Part shown: one piece after another, positions 1 to 8,921 of the stretch
How the letters are laid out: each line of letters starts with the position of its first letter
How positions within the stretch are numbered: position 1 is the stretch's first letter
Origin: Marinilactibacillus sp. Marseille-P9653
GTDB lineage: Bacteria; Bacillota; Bacilli; Lactobacillales; Carnobacteriaceae_A
Assembly (NCBI RefSeq): GCF_916618885.1
Contig: NZ_CAKAKH010000001.1
Location: forward strand, 1,909,005-1,973,004
Reading direction: 5' to 3'
Length of the DNA stretch: 64,000 nucleotides
The notes under the pieces: model-generated
Seen by the model: only the letters and a program-made list of their open reading frames with translations
Database searches by the model: none
What the model was told of the DNA's origin: nothing
Position numbers and translations under genes: made by a program

Positions 1-836
1 TCTTCTATTTTCAGTTTAAAAGCTTCTGCTAATTGTTCTGTGATCTTTCCACGTTGACCGCCATTCACTTTTTTCCCATCAATTGTATGAATAGGCATGA
101 CTTCAATAGTCGTACTTGAACAAAAAACTTCATCGGCTTCTTGAAGTTGTTCTAACGTAAAAGGTTCTTCCTTAACTTCTATTCCTAATTCTTCTGCACA
201 TTTGAGCCAAACGATTTTTGTCACACCCGGTAAAATCAAGTTTCCATCGGGATGAGTATAAATGGTGCCATCTTTAACAATTGCAACGTTTGAAGCAGAA
301 CACTCTGTAACGATACCATCACGATGCAAAATCGCTTCTTCAGCATTTTTTTTATGTGCTTCGTGTTTGACCATGATGTTACCCAGAAGGCTAATGGACT
401 TGATATCACATTTTAACCATCTGATGTCCGGTTCTGTAATGGTTGTAATACCATTTTCTATCTTTTGGGCATTTCTAGGTACTGCTGTTACATTTCCAGT
501 TATCGTTGGTAAAACACTCATGTCAGGATATACATGATTTCTTGGAGAGGCCACTCCTCTGGTTGCTTGCAGATAAAGATTTCCAGTTTGTACGTCGCTC
601 TCATTTAATAATTTAATCATCAGATTTTTCATTTCTTCTTTTGATTGAGGAATAATCATTTCAATCTTATCCGCACTAGAATATAGGCGGTCGACATGCT
701 CATCTAAGCCAAAAAAATGACCGTTATAAGCTCTTACTACTTCATAAATGCCATCACCGAACTGATATCCTCTGTCTTCTGGGTCTATCTTAACTTCTTC
801 TCGATCAACAATTTGGCTATTCCAGATTACTTTCAT
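1..836 (-). CDS. dat: D-amino acid aminotransferase (3' end outside window)
   Basis: PLP-dependent class IV (fold type IV) aminotransferase. It interconverts D-alanine and 2-oxoglutarate with pyruvate and D-glutamate, supplying D-amino acids for the cell wall. 278 codons are visible from ATG at 836, close to the roughly 280 residues usual for the family, so only the last few residues are missing. Lys146 in the CDIKS motif is the expected PLP lysine, and the N-terminal D-R-G-Y-Q-F-G-D-G-I-Y-E block is typical of this family. It lies just downstream of ecsB on the same strand, with a 22-bp gap. A branched-chain aminotransferase is less likely because the length and the N-terminal block fit Dat. 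Confidence 0.9.
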   Translation of the reverse strand, partial: MKVIWNSQIVDREEVKIDPEDRGYQFGDGIYEVVRAYNGHFFGLDEHVDRLYSSADKIEMIIPQSKEEMKNLMIKLLNESDVQTGNLYLQATRGVASPRNHVYPDMSVLPTITGNVTAVPRNAQKIENGITTITEPDIRWLKCDIKSISLLGNIMVKHEAHKKNAEEAILHRDGIVTECSASNVAIVKDGTIYTHPDGNLILPGVTKIVWLKCAEELGIEVKEEPFTLEQLQEADEVFCSSTTIEVMPIHTIDGKKVNGGQRGKITEQLAEAFKLKIE

Positions 837-858
837 GTCTTTATCCTCGTTTCTCTAA

Positions 859-2082
859 TTAAAATTGCTCCATCCGTTTTAAACGCTTAGGCAAATACAG
901 TCTTGTAAACATCAAGATAAAGACCCCACCACCTAAAAATAAACTTGCACCGCTATAAATATCTTTGGCTAATCCGGTAAGAGTGAAAATAACCAAAACG
1001 ACTGCAAGAACTTCCGTTATTAAACGCTGGATGGATATTATTTTACCAGTCTCTTGAATCGGGTACAATTGAAAATAAAAATTTTGTTTGAACTGCTGGT
1101 AAATCGGCATCAATTGGAAACCAATTAGGTATAGAAAAAGTACCGCCAGCATCAGATTTAAAACAATCATTGTACTGAATGAAATTAATAAAATACCAAT
1201 TAAAACCAATCTACTGACAAGTCCGCTGTAGGAAGGATTTCTGTAGAAAGATCTTAAAATATAAAAGTAATGTGGTTGTGGGGATTTTCCAGACTGAAAG
1301 TCTATGACTTTGTCTAACCATCTCAACCGTCTTGGATGAGATTCAACAAAAGAGACCTCCGTGAATAAATTAATGAATCGAAAGAGTTTCTGCTGTCTAT
1401 TTTCTTCTTTTTCAATTACATCATTCCATTGTAATCTATTTGAATTTCGGTCCATTTTTTTACTGTATATGAACTGTATCAAGACGATGATTAGAGAAAA
1501 AAACAGCCCGAAAGATAATCCTACAAATATGCTCAAGGTAAACCCAAATAGACTAATCATCTTTCCTGCATGAGTATATAGTCCTTTCTTTAGAACATCA
1601 CTTTGAAAAAAACTCATAAATTGAAAATTCAAATCAATGTATTTAAAAAGAACTGAGGTAACTAAAAAAAGTGGCCAGATATTAAAGTTTATACCTTGCG
1701 TTACGACTAGCAAAGGCATCGCTGCCGCAGACACGAAGGCTACCGGAAAAGCTAATACTAGCAAACTCTTCCATACACTTTTTTTCAAGACAGGGATAAC
1801 CTCTGATTCTAATGGCAACAAAAAGACGATATCTGCTTGCTGCATTAATGTGGTGATTGTTCCACTGGCTACAACACCTACCATAAGAATTAACAAAATG
1901 AAACGAGGTAGTATAGCGCCTTGTTCAATTGTCTGGACGTAATTCGAGTAGCCAAATCCAGCAGCTCCAAGTACCAGCAATAACGCCAACACAAAATGAT
2001 CATTCAAGACATATTTCATATACCTTGAGAGCTGCTTGAAATGAATAGAGGATCGTTGTTTGAACAATGATTGAATCGTCAT
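859..2082 (-). CDS. ecsB: ABC transporter permease EcsB
   Basis: Integral membrane subunit of the Ecs ABC transporter. In Bacillus this transporter affects protein secretion, competence and intramembrane proteolysis. The 407-residue protein has many hydrophobic segments (for example around residues 30-50, 60-80, 105-125, 175-205 and 290-400) and a basic loop near residue 210. This matches EcsB in length and pattern. The start overlaps the end of ecsA by 4 bp (ATGA), so the two are translationally coupled. Identification rests on the membrane pattern plus the conserved ecsA-hit neighbourhood. The transported substrate is not known from sequence. Confidence 0.88.
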   Translation of the reverse strand: MTIQSLFKQRSSIHFKQLSRYMKYVLNDHFVLALLLVLGAAGFGYSNYVQTIEQGAILPRFILLILMVGVVASGTITTLMQQADIVFLLPLESEVIPVLKKSVWKSLLVLAFPVAFVSAAAMPLLVVTQGINFNIWPLFLVTSVLFKYIDLNFQFMSFFQSDVLKKGLYTHAGKMISLFGFTLSIFVGLSFGLFFSLIIVLIQFIYSKKMDRNSNRLQWNDVIEKEENRQQKLFRFINLFTEVSFVESHPRRLRWLDKVIDFQSGKSPQPHYFYILRSFYRNPSYSGLVSRLVLIGILLISFSTMIVLNLMLAVLFLYLIGFQLMPIYQQFKQNFYFQLYPIQETGKIISIQRLITEVLAVVLVIFTLTGLAKDIYSGASLFLGGGVFILMFTRLYLPKRLKRMEQF

Positions 2083-2819
2083 ACTGCAAAACCCTCTTCG
2101 TCAGCCAGACGTCCATATATCTCATCCAAACTCGCTCCAGGCATCTGAAATTTTTGTTGAAGTTCCTCTAAATTACCTTTCGCAAAAACTTTCCCATCAT
2201 GAAGAATGACAAAAGAATCGCAGATTTTTTCTGCATTCGTTAAAACGTGAGTAGACATCAATATAGATGCGCCCGCTTGTTTTCTTTCTTCCATCAATTT
2301 AAGTAAATCTCTTATTGCTAGAGGATCTAATCCTAAGAATGGTTCATCTATCACATAAAGGCTAGGTTCTATCAGAAATGCGCAAACAATCATAACCTTT
2401 TGTTTCATTCCTTTAGAAAAATCAGAAGGAAACCATTCCAGTCGGTCTTTTAATCTAAACAGAGAAAGTAATGGCTCCGCTCTTTTAAAAGCTATTTCTT
2501 TTTCAATACCATAAGCCATAGCCGTTATTTCTATATGTTCTTTTAACGTCATCTCGTCATATAAAACAGGTGTTTCTGGGACAAATCCAATATTTTTTTT
2601 GTATTCTATATTATTTTCAGTAATAGTTTTCCCATTTAACGTAATTTTGCCTTCAAAAGGTTCCAGTAGACCCATAATATGCTTAATCGTTGTACTCTTA
2701 CCAGCACCATTAAGCCCTATCAATCCTACTAGTTCACCATCTGAGACATCAAAGGAGACTTTTTTAAGAATAGGTCTTCTTGTATAGCCTCCTGTGACAT
2801 TTTGTATCTGTAAGCTCAT
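2079..2819 (-). CDS. ecsA: ABC transporter ATP-binding protein EcsA
   Basis: Cytosolic ATPase of the Ecs transporter. A Walker A GLNGAGKST lies near residues 35-43, the signature FSKGMKQK near 136, and Walker B VIDEP followed by FLGLDP near 158, with the H-loop STHV after it. The 246-residue length is the family norm. A strong AGGAGG precedes the ATG. The gene is divergent from hit, with 156 bp between the two starts, and is the first gene of ecsA-ecsB. This reproduces the Bacillus hit/ecs arrangement. Confidence 0.93.
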   Translation of the reverse strand: MSLQIQNVTGGYTRRPILKKVSFDVSDGELVGLIGLNGAGKSTTIKHIMGLLEPFEGKITLNGKTITENNIEYKKNIGFVPETPVLYDEMTLKEHIEITAMAYGIEKEIAFKRAEPLLSLFRLKDRLEWFPSDFSKGMKQKVMIVCAFLIEPSLYVIDEPFLGLDPLAIRDLLKLMEERKQAGASILMSTHVLTNAEKICDSFVILHDGKVFAKGNLEELQQKFQMPGASLDEIYGRLADEEGFAV

Positions 2820-2975
2820 ATTTAAACTTCCTCCTATTTGAGTTCTCTATATTTTACCATAAGTTCAAATAGAGCTGAGGAAGAAATAGGCTTCTTTTTA
2901 TTAAAATGCTAAATTCTATGCTAAACTAGAATAAATCAAGAGATCATGTGGATGATCGTTAAAAGGAAATGAGGA

Positions 2976-3419
2976 ATGAAGATGACAGACAGTATCTTTA
3001 CAAAAATCATAAAGGAAGAAATTCCTGCTCGTAAAATTTTTGAGAATGATCATGTGATTGCTATAATGGATTTGTCACAAGTGACTAGAGGCCACACATT
3101 GATTATTACAAAAAAACCAGTCCGAAATATTTTTGAATACGATGAAGAGTTGGCAGCAAATGTATTTTCAAGTCTTCCTATTGTGGCAAAAGCCGTTAAA
3201 AAACATAATCCGGACGTTAAAGGGTTAAATATTTTAATGAACAATGAAGCGGTCGCTTCCCAGACGGTTTTCCATAGTCATATTCATTTATTACCAAGAT
3301 ATAGTGAAGATGATGACTTTGGTCTGAAGTGGTCAGACAATTCTGATCAGTATACTGATGCAGAATTAGATAACATACAATCAGAACTCATAAAGGCATT
3401 GGAGGGAATGACAAAATGA
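2976..3419 (+). CDS. hit: HIT family hydrolase Hit
   Basis: Histidine-triad nucleotide-binding hydrolase of the Hint type, acting on nucleoside phosphoramidates or similar adenylyl compounds in the cytosol. The HSHIHLL triad is at residues 100-106, with the middle histidine as nucleophile. Two starts are possible: ATG 2976, and ATG 2982 which has GAGGA 6 nt upstream. The second may be the real one and would shorten the protein by two residues. The gene is divergent from ecsA and overlaps the next gene by 4 bp, so both are one transcription unit. Confidence 0.93.
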   Translation: MKMTDSIFTKIIKEEIPARKIFENDHVIAIMDLSQVTRGHTLIITKKPVRNIFEYDEELAANVFSSLPIVAKAVKKHNPDVKGLNILMNNEAVASQTVFHSHIHLLPRYSEDDDFGLKWSDNSDQYTDAELDNIQSELIKALEGMTK

Positions 3420-3775
3420 AACATTTTATTTTAGGTAGTTTAAGTGGAATCATTCTAGGTGGTACGTACGGATTATTGACGACACCGAGATCAGGTAAAG
3501 AAAATCAGGAAAAACTTAAAAATTATATCGATGACACCACTGAACACGTAAAGGATGTCAATGATAAAGTCAGCGACTTGAAAGCAGCAATGCAAAATTT
3601 AGCTGACGAAGGAATGAAATTACAAACTGAATTCATCACTGATATCCAAGCTCTTTCAAATGAATATATGTATGAAGCACAACCAAGAATAGAGCGAATT
3701 CAAAGAAAAACGGACAAAATTAATAAAGATATTGAAGTAGCCACTGTGAATATTAAAAGTACGACTGTGAAATAA
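3416..3775 (+). CDS. yhaH: YtxH-domain membrane-anchored protein (YhaH-like)
   Basis: Small protein of 119 residues. One N-terminal hydrophobic, glycine-rich segment (residues 3-22) is followed by TPRSGKE, a hallmark of the YtxH/gas-vesicle-like family, and then a long charged, probably coiled-coil tail. The family is linked to general stress and envelope functions, but no biochemical activity is established. The start codon overlaps the hit stop (ATGA). In Bacillus, yhaH sits at the same place between hit and prsA. A strong bidirectional terminator follows. Confidence 0.82.
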   Translation: MKHFILGSLSGIILGGTYGLLTTPRSGKENQEKLKNYIDDTTEHVKDVNDKVSDLKAAMQNLADEGMKLQTEFITDIQALSNEYMYEAQPRIERIQRKTDKINKDIEVATVNIKSTTVK

Positions 3776-3783
3776 TGACACAT

Positions 3784-3819
3784 AAAAAGAAGGCCTGCCA
3801 CTTGGCAAGCCTTCTTTTT
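3784..3819. terminator. Bidirectional intrinsic terminator between yhaH and prsA
   Basis: Stem GAAGGC-TGCC / GGCA-GCCTTC with a 4-nt loop, flanked by A5 on the left and T5 on the right. It can therefore terminate both the rightward hit-yhaH unit and the leftward prsA unit. Confidence 0.9.
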
Positions 3820-3838
3820 ATTATAAACTAAGAGAACA

Positions 3839-4864
3839 TTACTCTGAGTCTTCTGTGTTTTCTTCTGTATCTGTCTCTGTGTTCTCATCTGTATTTTCAT
3901 CAGAATTTTCTTCTGTGTTTTCTTCCGTATCCGTTGCATCATCAGCAGGTGTTTCTTCTTCAACTGGCTGTTCTTCCGTCGCCGGTTGCATATAAGCACT
4001 CATTGCATTGCTTAAATCATCATCAGCAATTTGGACATTAGCGTCTGCTACTAAAGAAGAGATCACTTCTTGGACGTAAGCTTGATCTGCTAATTTCTCA
4101 GCGATCATATTTTCTTCAATCGTTTCTCTTTCTTCATCAAGCGAGCCTTTTTCTCCAACGCTGACTAACTTAATAACGTGGTATCCAAATTCTGATTGAA
4201 CAGGTTCTTGAGTGATGTCGCCTTCGTTTTCTAAAGCATTTGCAGCTTCTTCAAATTCAGGAACGAACTGACCTTCTACTAATTCCATTTCACCATTATT
4301 TGCTGCCGAAGCGGTATCTGTAGAAAATTCTTGAACAAGTTCACCGAAATCTGCTCCGTCATTTAACTGTCCAATAATATCATTGGCAGTTTCTTCGTCT
4401 TCAACAAGAATATGTGCAACGGTATTGTTCACTGCATAATTATCGTAAGCTTCTTGAATATCTTCATCAGAGAAATCTGCATATTCGGAAATAGCTTTTT
4501 CAACTAATAAAGATGTACGCATTGTTTGTTTTAACTCATCAACGTCTAAACCTTGGTTCGCAATCAGTTCCTCGAATTGCTCAACCCCGCCATATTGTTC
4601 AGCTTCTGATTCAAATTCTGCATCAACATCTTCTTCTGAAACTTGATCGCCATGGGCATTTTCTAAAATATCTTCAAGTAACATTTGTTGAAGCATTTGT
4701 TCTCCGTATTTTTGACCGGATTGTGTTACTTCATTTTTCATACGGTCATATAGAGCATCTTCTCTAATTCTTCCGTTTTCAGTAGAAGCCACTTCTGGGC
4801 TATTAGAACAACTTGCAAGTAATATTCCTGAACAAGCCATTGTAGCGATTAACCATTTTTTCAT
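3839..4864 (-). CDS. prsA: Foldase lipoprotein PrsA (peptidyl-prolyl isomerase)
   Basis: Extracytoplasmic parvulin-type foldase that helps secreted proteins fold after Sec export. The signal peptide ends in the lipobox LLASC, with the lipid-modified Cys near residue 19. An N-terminal helical chaperone part follows. The parvulin domain (roughly residues 145-235) contains AHILVEDE and the conserved EFGYHVIKL end. The C-terminus is unusual: after about residue 290 it becomes a tail of some 45 residues made almost only of E, D, T and N. The 341-residue total is longer than the roughly 290 of Bacillus PrsA because of this tail. The gene is monocistronic between two non-coding gaps. Confidence 0.93.
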   Translation of the reverse strand: MKKWLIATMACSGILLASCSNSPEVASTENGRIREDALYDRMKNEVTQSGQKYGEQMLQQMLLEDILENAHGDQVSEEDVDAEFESEAEQYGGVEQFEELIANQGLDVDELKQTMRTSLLVEKAISEYADFSDEDIQEAYDNYAVNNTVAHILVEDEETANDIIGQLNDGADFGELVQEFSTDTASAANNGEMELVEGQFVPEFEEAANALENEGDITQEPVQSEFGYHVIKLVSVGEKGSLDEERETIEENMIAEKLADQAYVQEVISSLVADANVQIADDDLSNAMSAYMQPATEEQPVEEETPADDATDTEENTEENSDENTDENTETDTEENTEDSE

Positions 4865-5110
4865 ATTTTACTTTACACATCCTACTTCTATAAGTTTTAA
4901 AATCAAAACATTTAGCAAATCTGTACAAGCTAATTTATGATAGCTTGCAATTGATTTACTTTGTTTTACTCTTCTATACTTTGATTAATATACCACAGCA
5001 TTGATTACTTTTAAACCTATGTCGCGATAAAAACCCGCTTTTCACTAAAATGCTAAGAATGTTTACACATTATTCATGAGTTTGAATAATATTTGAAGAT
5101 GAACTGATTT

Positions 5111-6076
5111 CTAAAGTTTATCCGAAAGGTTTGAACGATAAAAAGATCGATTTTCCATAGCCCAAAGTCGTTCTGAAAATGTTCCTTTTTCTGTTTTGTT
5201 GATTGCTGACTGGAGCATATTCATCCTAGCATCAATCTGATCAATATAGTGAAGGGCTTCTGCTTCAGGAACTTGTGGTCTGACAGGAGATCCATATTCC
5301 AGCTGACCGTGATGAGACAACATCATATGTTTTAATAAAACAACATCTTCATTTGATTCATCAATTTTCAGTTGTTGGCAAGCTTTAGAAATTTCTTCAT
5401 GTACAATTACAATATGCCCGATCAACTTCCCTTCGAGTGTATACTCTGTGGCCGTTGGTCCGGACAATTCCACCACTTTCCCAACATCATGAAGGATTAG
5501 ACCAGAAAATAGTAAAGACTGATCCAAAAAGTCATATTGCTCCACAATTGAACGAGCGATTCCAAGCATGGAAATGGTGTGATAGGCCAAACCACCTAAA
5601 AAAGCATGATGATTAGTCTTAGCGGCTGGACTCTGGAAAAAATCTTTCTGATACTTATTCATAATATGTCGAACAATCCGATTCATGTGCGCATTCGTAA
5701 TATCAAAAATCGCCTTATTGAATTGTTCAATCATTTTTTCTTTCTTGATAGGTGCTCTTTCAACGTAAAGTTCAGGATTCGCTGGTTCACCTTCTGTAGC
5801 TACTCGAATCGCATTGATTTTTAATTGTGGGCTCCCTTTATACTCTTCTCTCTTTCCATTTACTTTAACAACAGCACCAGAACGAAAAGTTTCAACATCT
5901 TCTTCAGAAGCATCCCAATAATTAGCCGACATCTCACCACTTGTATCCTGAAAAGTAAAAGCTAGATAAGGTTTTCCATTTCTAGTCGTCTTTTCTTCTG
6001 ATGACTTGATTAACAAGAACAAGTTCACTTGCTCATCCATACGATGTTCATATAATTTTTTCTCCACTATACTCAT
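5111..6076 (-). CDS. yhaM: 3'-5' exoribonuclease YhaM
   Basis: Cytosolic 3'-to-5' exonuclease acting on RNA and single-stranded DNA. Residues 12-95 form the OB-fold nucleic-acid binding part. The C-terminal HD domain shows H166 and the HD pair at 196-197 (LILHDVGK), which bind the catalytic metals. The 321-residue length matches the family (about 314). It lies 28 bp downstream of yhaN on the same strand, so yhaO-yhaN-yhaM form one operon of nucleases. Confidence 0.93.
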   Translation of the reverse strand: MSIVEKKLYEHRMDEQVNLFLLIKSSEEKTTRNGKPYLAFTFQDTSGEMSANYWDASEEDVETFRSGAVVKVNGKREEYKGSPQLKINAIRVATEGEPANPELYVERAPIKKEKMIEQFNKAIFDITNAHMNRIVRHIMNKYQKDFFQSPAAKTNHHAFLGGLAYHTISMLGIARSIVEQYDFLDQSLLFSGLILHDVGKVVELSGPTATEYTLEGKLIGHIVIVHEEISKACQQLKIDESNEDVVLLKHMMLSHHGQLEYGSPVRPQVPEAEALHYIDQIDARMNMLQSAINKTEKGTFSERLWAMENRSFYRSNLSDKL

Positions 6077-6104
6077 CCCTTTCAGGTTTTTATTTCTAGC
6101 TCGT

Positions 6105-8906
6105 CTACACTTTAGTTAAAATCGTTTTCTGACCATCTTCTAGAGATTCAAGAGACTGTTGATCAAATGAGAAGTAGATGACTTGTGTTGTCTGACTGAT
6201 TTCTTTTAACAGTTCGTACATTCGTGTTCTTCGAGTCCGATCCAGGTTTACAAATCCATCATCTACCAGTAACGGCATACGAATAGTGTCTTTGATATTG
6301 TTGATAAAAGCTAACCTCAATGCAACATATAAGGGTTCGGCTGTTCCTCTTGATAGTTCATCTGCTCTGAAATAGTGACCTTCATTATTTAATATAAAGA
6401 CCGTTTCATCATCTATAACGATTTTAGTATATTTCCCCTGCGTTAAATAACTGAAATAGTTTTCAGCATCCATTATAGTTTGAGGGAACCGATCTTTTCT
6501 AGCGTATTTGAGGGTTTTTTCGATGATATTAGAAGCCAATTTACTGGTTACCCAGCTATTCACTAATTCTTGTAGATGGCTCTTTTCATTCTCAAATTCC
6601 TGTAGTAGTGTTGTATATTCTCCACCCTCTTCCAGTCTTTTGATATGAACTTCGATTTCTATTTTTTCTTGAGTACAGCTCTTTATACTCGAGGTTACAT
6701 TCAATACATCTTGTTGTAATTGTTTTTCTTGAGATCGAATATCTTCTATCGAATCAGCTTTTATCTCCAAATGGTTTTCAGGTAATTGTTCTTTAAGCAC
6801 TTTTAATCTTTCTTCTTTTTCGTTCTTTTGTTTTAATATACCATATAAATGCCTAAATACCTCTTCGGAATCTGCCCCCGCCTCTTGCAACAGTTGGTTC
6901 TTTTTTCTAAGAATTGTTTTCTCAGATTCAATCGAGCGATTCAGTGACCTTCTCGCTTCTTGACTCTCAATCATATATTGCTGTAATTGATTTCTTTCTT
7001 CTTTAACTTGTTGATAAAACACTTTGAATTTTGATATTTTCTCAGTAGGTGTATCTTCTTCGGAAAATAATTCAGATACTTGATCAAACTGTTCTGTTTT
7101 AAGAAATAATGCTGTTTTTAATTCTTCTAAGTGATCACGCACTTTATTCCGTTCGCTTTCACTAACACGAAGTTCACTAAGCATTTCTTCAAATTGCAAT
7201 ACAGTTGATAGTACAGTGCGATATCCTGCCAATCGATCTTCTTTAAACTTAGACCAGTCATTCTGTATGTTTTCAATTTCGGTTTCTAGACTAGCTATTT
7301 CTGAATGCAAGAATTGTTTCTCACTTTCAAGTTTGTCGCTATTAAATAAATAGTCTCGCCACTGTCTGCGGATCTCTTTTTGACGAATATAGTCTTCATA
7401 GGATATCTGTGCAGAATCTTGATCTTTTTTATGCATTTTTTCCCATGTGCTGAAAATACTACCCATTATGAGACTAACGGCTAGCAAAATCCATAAGAGC
7501 ATAAAAGGTAAATCCAATAAAAGTGTACTTATAATCAATACTATCGAAACGAGTAGAATACTCATTTCTTTTGTTAACTGAATAGCTTGCGAACGAGTCG
7601 CTGGTTTTGCTTCAAAGTGATCTTCTTCTTTTCTAAATTGTTCATTAGACCAAAGATTTTGTTCTAACTCATCAATGGACTCTTCAAGAGAACTAATCTT
7701 GAATCCGATAGTCGTCAATTTTTCTTTCAGTAGATCAATTCCGCTCTCTTTAAGATTTGTTTCGCGCTGCCATTCTGCTAGGGTTTCTTTTTCAGCCTTC
7801 GTTAGGGCAGTTGGAATTTGTTCATCATCAGATAAATCTAGCTGTATCCGTTTCTTAGTAATTTCTTGTTCCGCTTTTTCTAACTCTTTGTAAACATATT
7901 TTTGCTCTCTGATCAAGTCATCAATCGAACCAATTTGAACAGCTAGGGCATCTATACTTTGTTCATGTTCTTGATATAAAATTAATTGACTAGACGGCTC
8001 ATATTCTTCTTCGAACCCTTTAAGTAATGCTTGCTGAGTTCTAATTTCTTTTTGAATGTCTTCTATTTGTTTGTTTAACGTATTCATCTCATAAAGACTA
8101 TTCTCATTAAGTTTAGAAGTATTTAACTGCTCAATTTCTTTTTCAAGTTGTTTGATTGTTTCAACTGCTTCAAAGTTCTGTTCGAATTGCTTAAGTTTTT
8201 GGATTCTTCTGTTTAAATCTTTTTGTGTGCGTTCCTGTTCTTCGATCTCTTGATTTAATTCTTCTACTTTTTGCAGTAGGTCCAGATATTCTGAATTTTT
8301 ACTTTTTGCTAACTCCATAGCAGCTTGCTTTTCTTCTAGTCCCTTTAGAGCCTGATTGATTTTTGGTACACGTCCGGTTGGCTTATATAATCCATTTGCT
8401 TTTTGCTTGAACTGGTCAGCTTTTTGTAGAAATCGTTCTGTTCCTAAAGCTCCGGCACTTAGAAAATAACGGTTCATTTGATCTTTTGTCATATCTTCAA
8501 CACGTTCGATTCCTTTTAGATGAAAAGAAAATACTGACTGATACAAGGTACGATCTATACCATATAAAATTTTGTGAAGTAAGGCCTCACTTCCAGTTGC
8601 CCCGTCTTCCATGAGGACTGTCACATCTCCAGTTGACTTTCCTTGCACCCGTTCAATGCTGACAACTCCAAATCGTTCATCCTCTATTATGATTTTCCCA
8701 CCGTACCGACTACTATCTTTAGGTTCATACCTGAGCAGTGCACTATGTCTGGTTGGAAAACCAAATAAAATACTATGGATAAATGACATAATAGTAGATT
8801 TTCCGGCTTCGTTTTGTCCAAAAACGACATGAAAATCACTAGAAAAATCAATGCTCTGATCAATCCATTTCCCGTATCCGTATATTATTAGGCTTTTAAT
8901 CTTCAA
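6105..8906 (-). CDS. yhaN: SMC/Rad50-like ATPase YhaN with internal membrane segments
   Basis: Large AAA-type coiled-coil ATPase, partner of the YhaO nuclease in a Rad50/Mre11-like (SbcCD-like) pair. The N-terminal FGQNEAGKST Walker A is near residues 29-38. Coiled coils occupy about 170-430 and 500-800. The C-terminal LSRGTAEPLY signature and LLVDDGF Walker B-like motif close the ATPase head. Two adjacent hydrophobic segments (about residues 445-485) sit where a zinc hook would be in Rad50, suggesting membrane tethering. Start and length (933) are normal. The gene begins 15 bp after yhaO ends. Confidence 0.9.
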   Translation of the reverse strand: MKIKSLIIYGYGKWIDQSIDFSSDFHVVFGQNEAGKSTIMSFIHSILFGFPTRHSALLRYEPKDSSRYGGKIIIEDERFGVVSIERVQGKSTGDVTVLMEDGATGSEALLHKILYGIDRTLYQSVFSFHLKGIERVEDMTKDQMNRYFLSAGALGTERFLQKADQFKQKANGLYKPTGRVPKINQALKGLEEKQAAMELAKSKNSEYLDLLQKVEELNQEIEEQERTQKDLNRRIQKLKQFEQNFEAVETIKQLEKEIEQLNTSKLNENSLYEMNTLNKQIEDIQKEIRTQQALLKGFEEEYEPSSQLILYQEHEQSIDALAVQIGSIDDLIREQKYVYKELEKAEQEITKKRIQLDLSDDEQIPTALTKAEKETLAEWQRETNLKESGIDLLKEKLTTIGFKISSLEESIDELEQNLWSNEQFRKEEDHFEAKPATRSQAIQLTKEMSILLVSIVLIISTLLLDLPFMLLWILLAVSLIMGSIFSTWEKMHKKDQDSAQISYEDYIRQKEIRRQWRDYLFNSDKLESEKQFLHSEIASLETEIENIQNDWSKFKEDRLAGYRTVLSTVLQFEEMLSELRVSESERNKVRDHLEELKTALFLKTEQFDQVSELFSEEDTPTEKISKFKVFYQQVKEERNQLQQYMIESQEARRSLNRSIESEKTILRKKNQLLQEAGADSEEVFRHLYGILKQKNEKEERLKVLKEQLPENHLEIKADSIEDIRSQEKQLQQDVLNVTSSIKSCTQEKIEIEVHIKRLEEGGEYTTLLQEFENEKSHLQELVNSWVTSKLASNIIEKTLKYARKDRFPQTIMDAENYFSYLTQGKYTKIVIDDETVFILNNEGHYFRADELSRGTAEPLYVALRLAFINNIKDTIRMPLLVDDGFVNLDRTRRTRMYELLKEISQTTQVIYFSFDQQSLESLEDGQKTILTKV

Positions 8907-8921
8907 CTTCTCTTACTCCTT

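Noticed and set aside
1637-1942. Open frame on the plus strand inside ecsB, and similar opposite-strand frames throughout
   Set aside because: They lack ribosome sites and lie fully within well-supported genes on the other strand.
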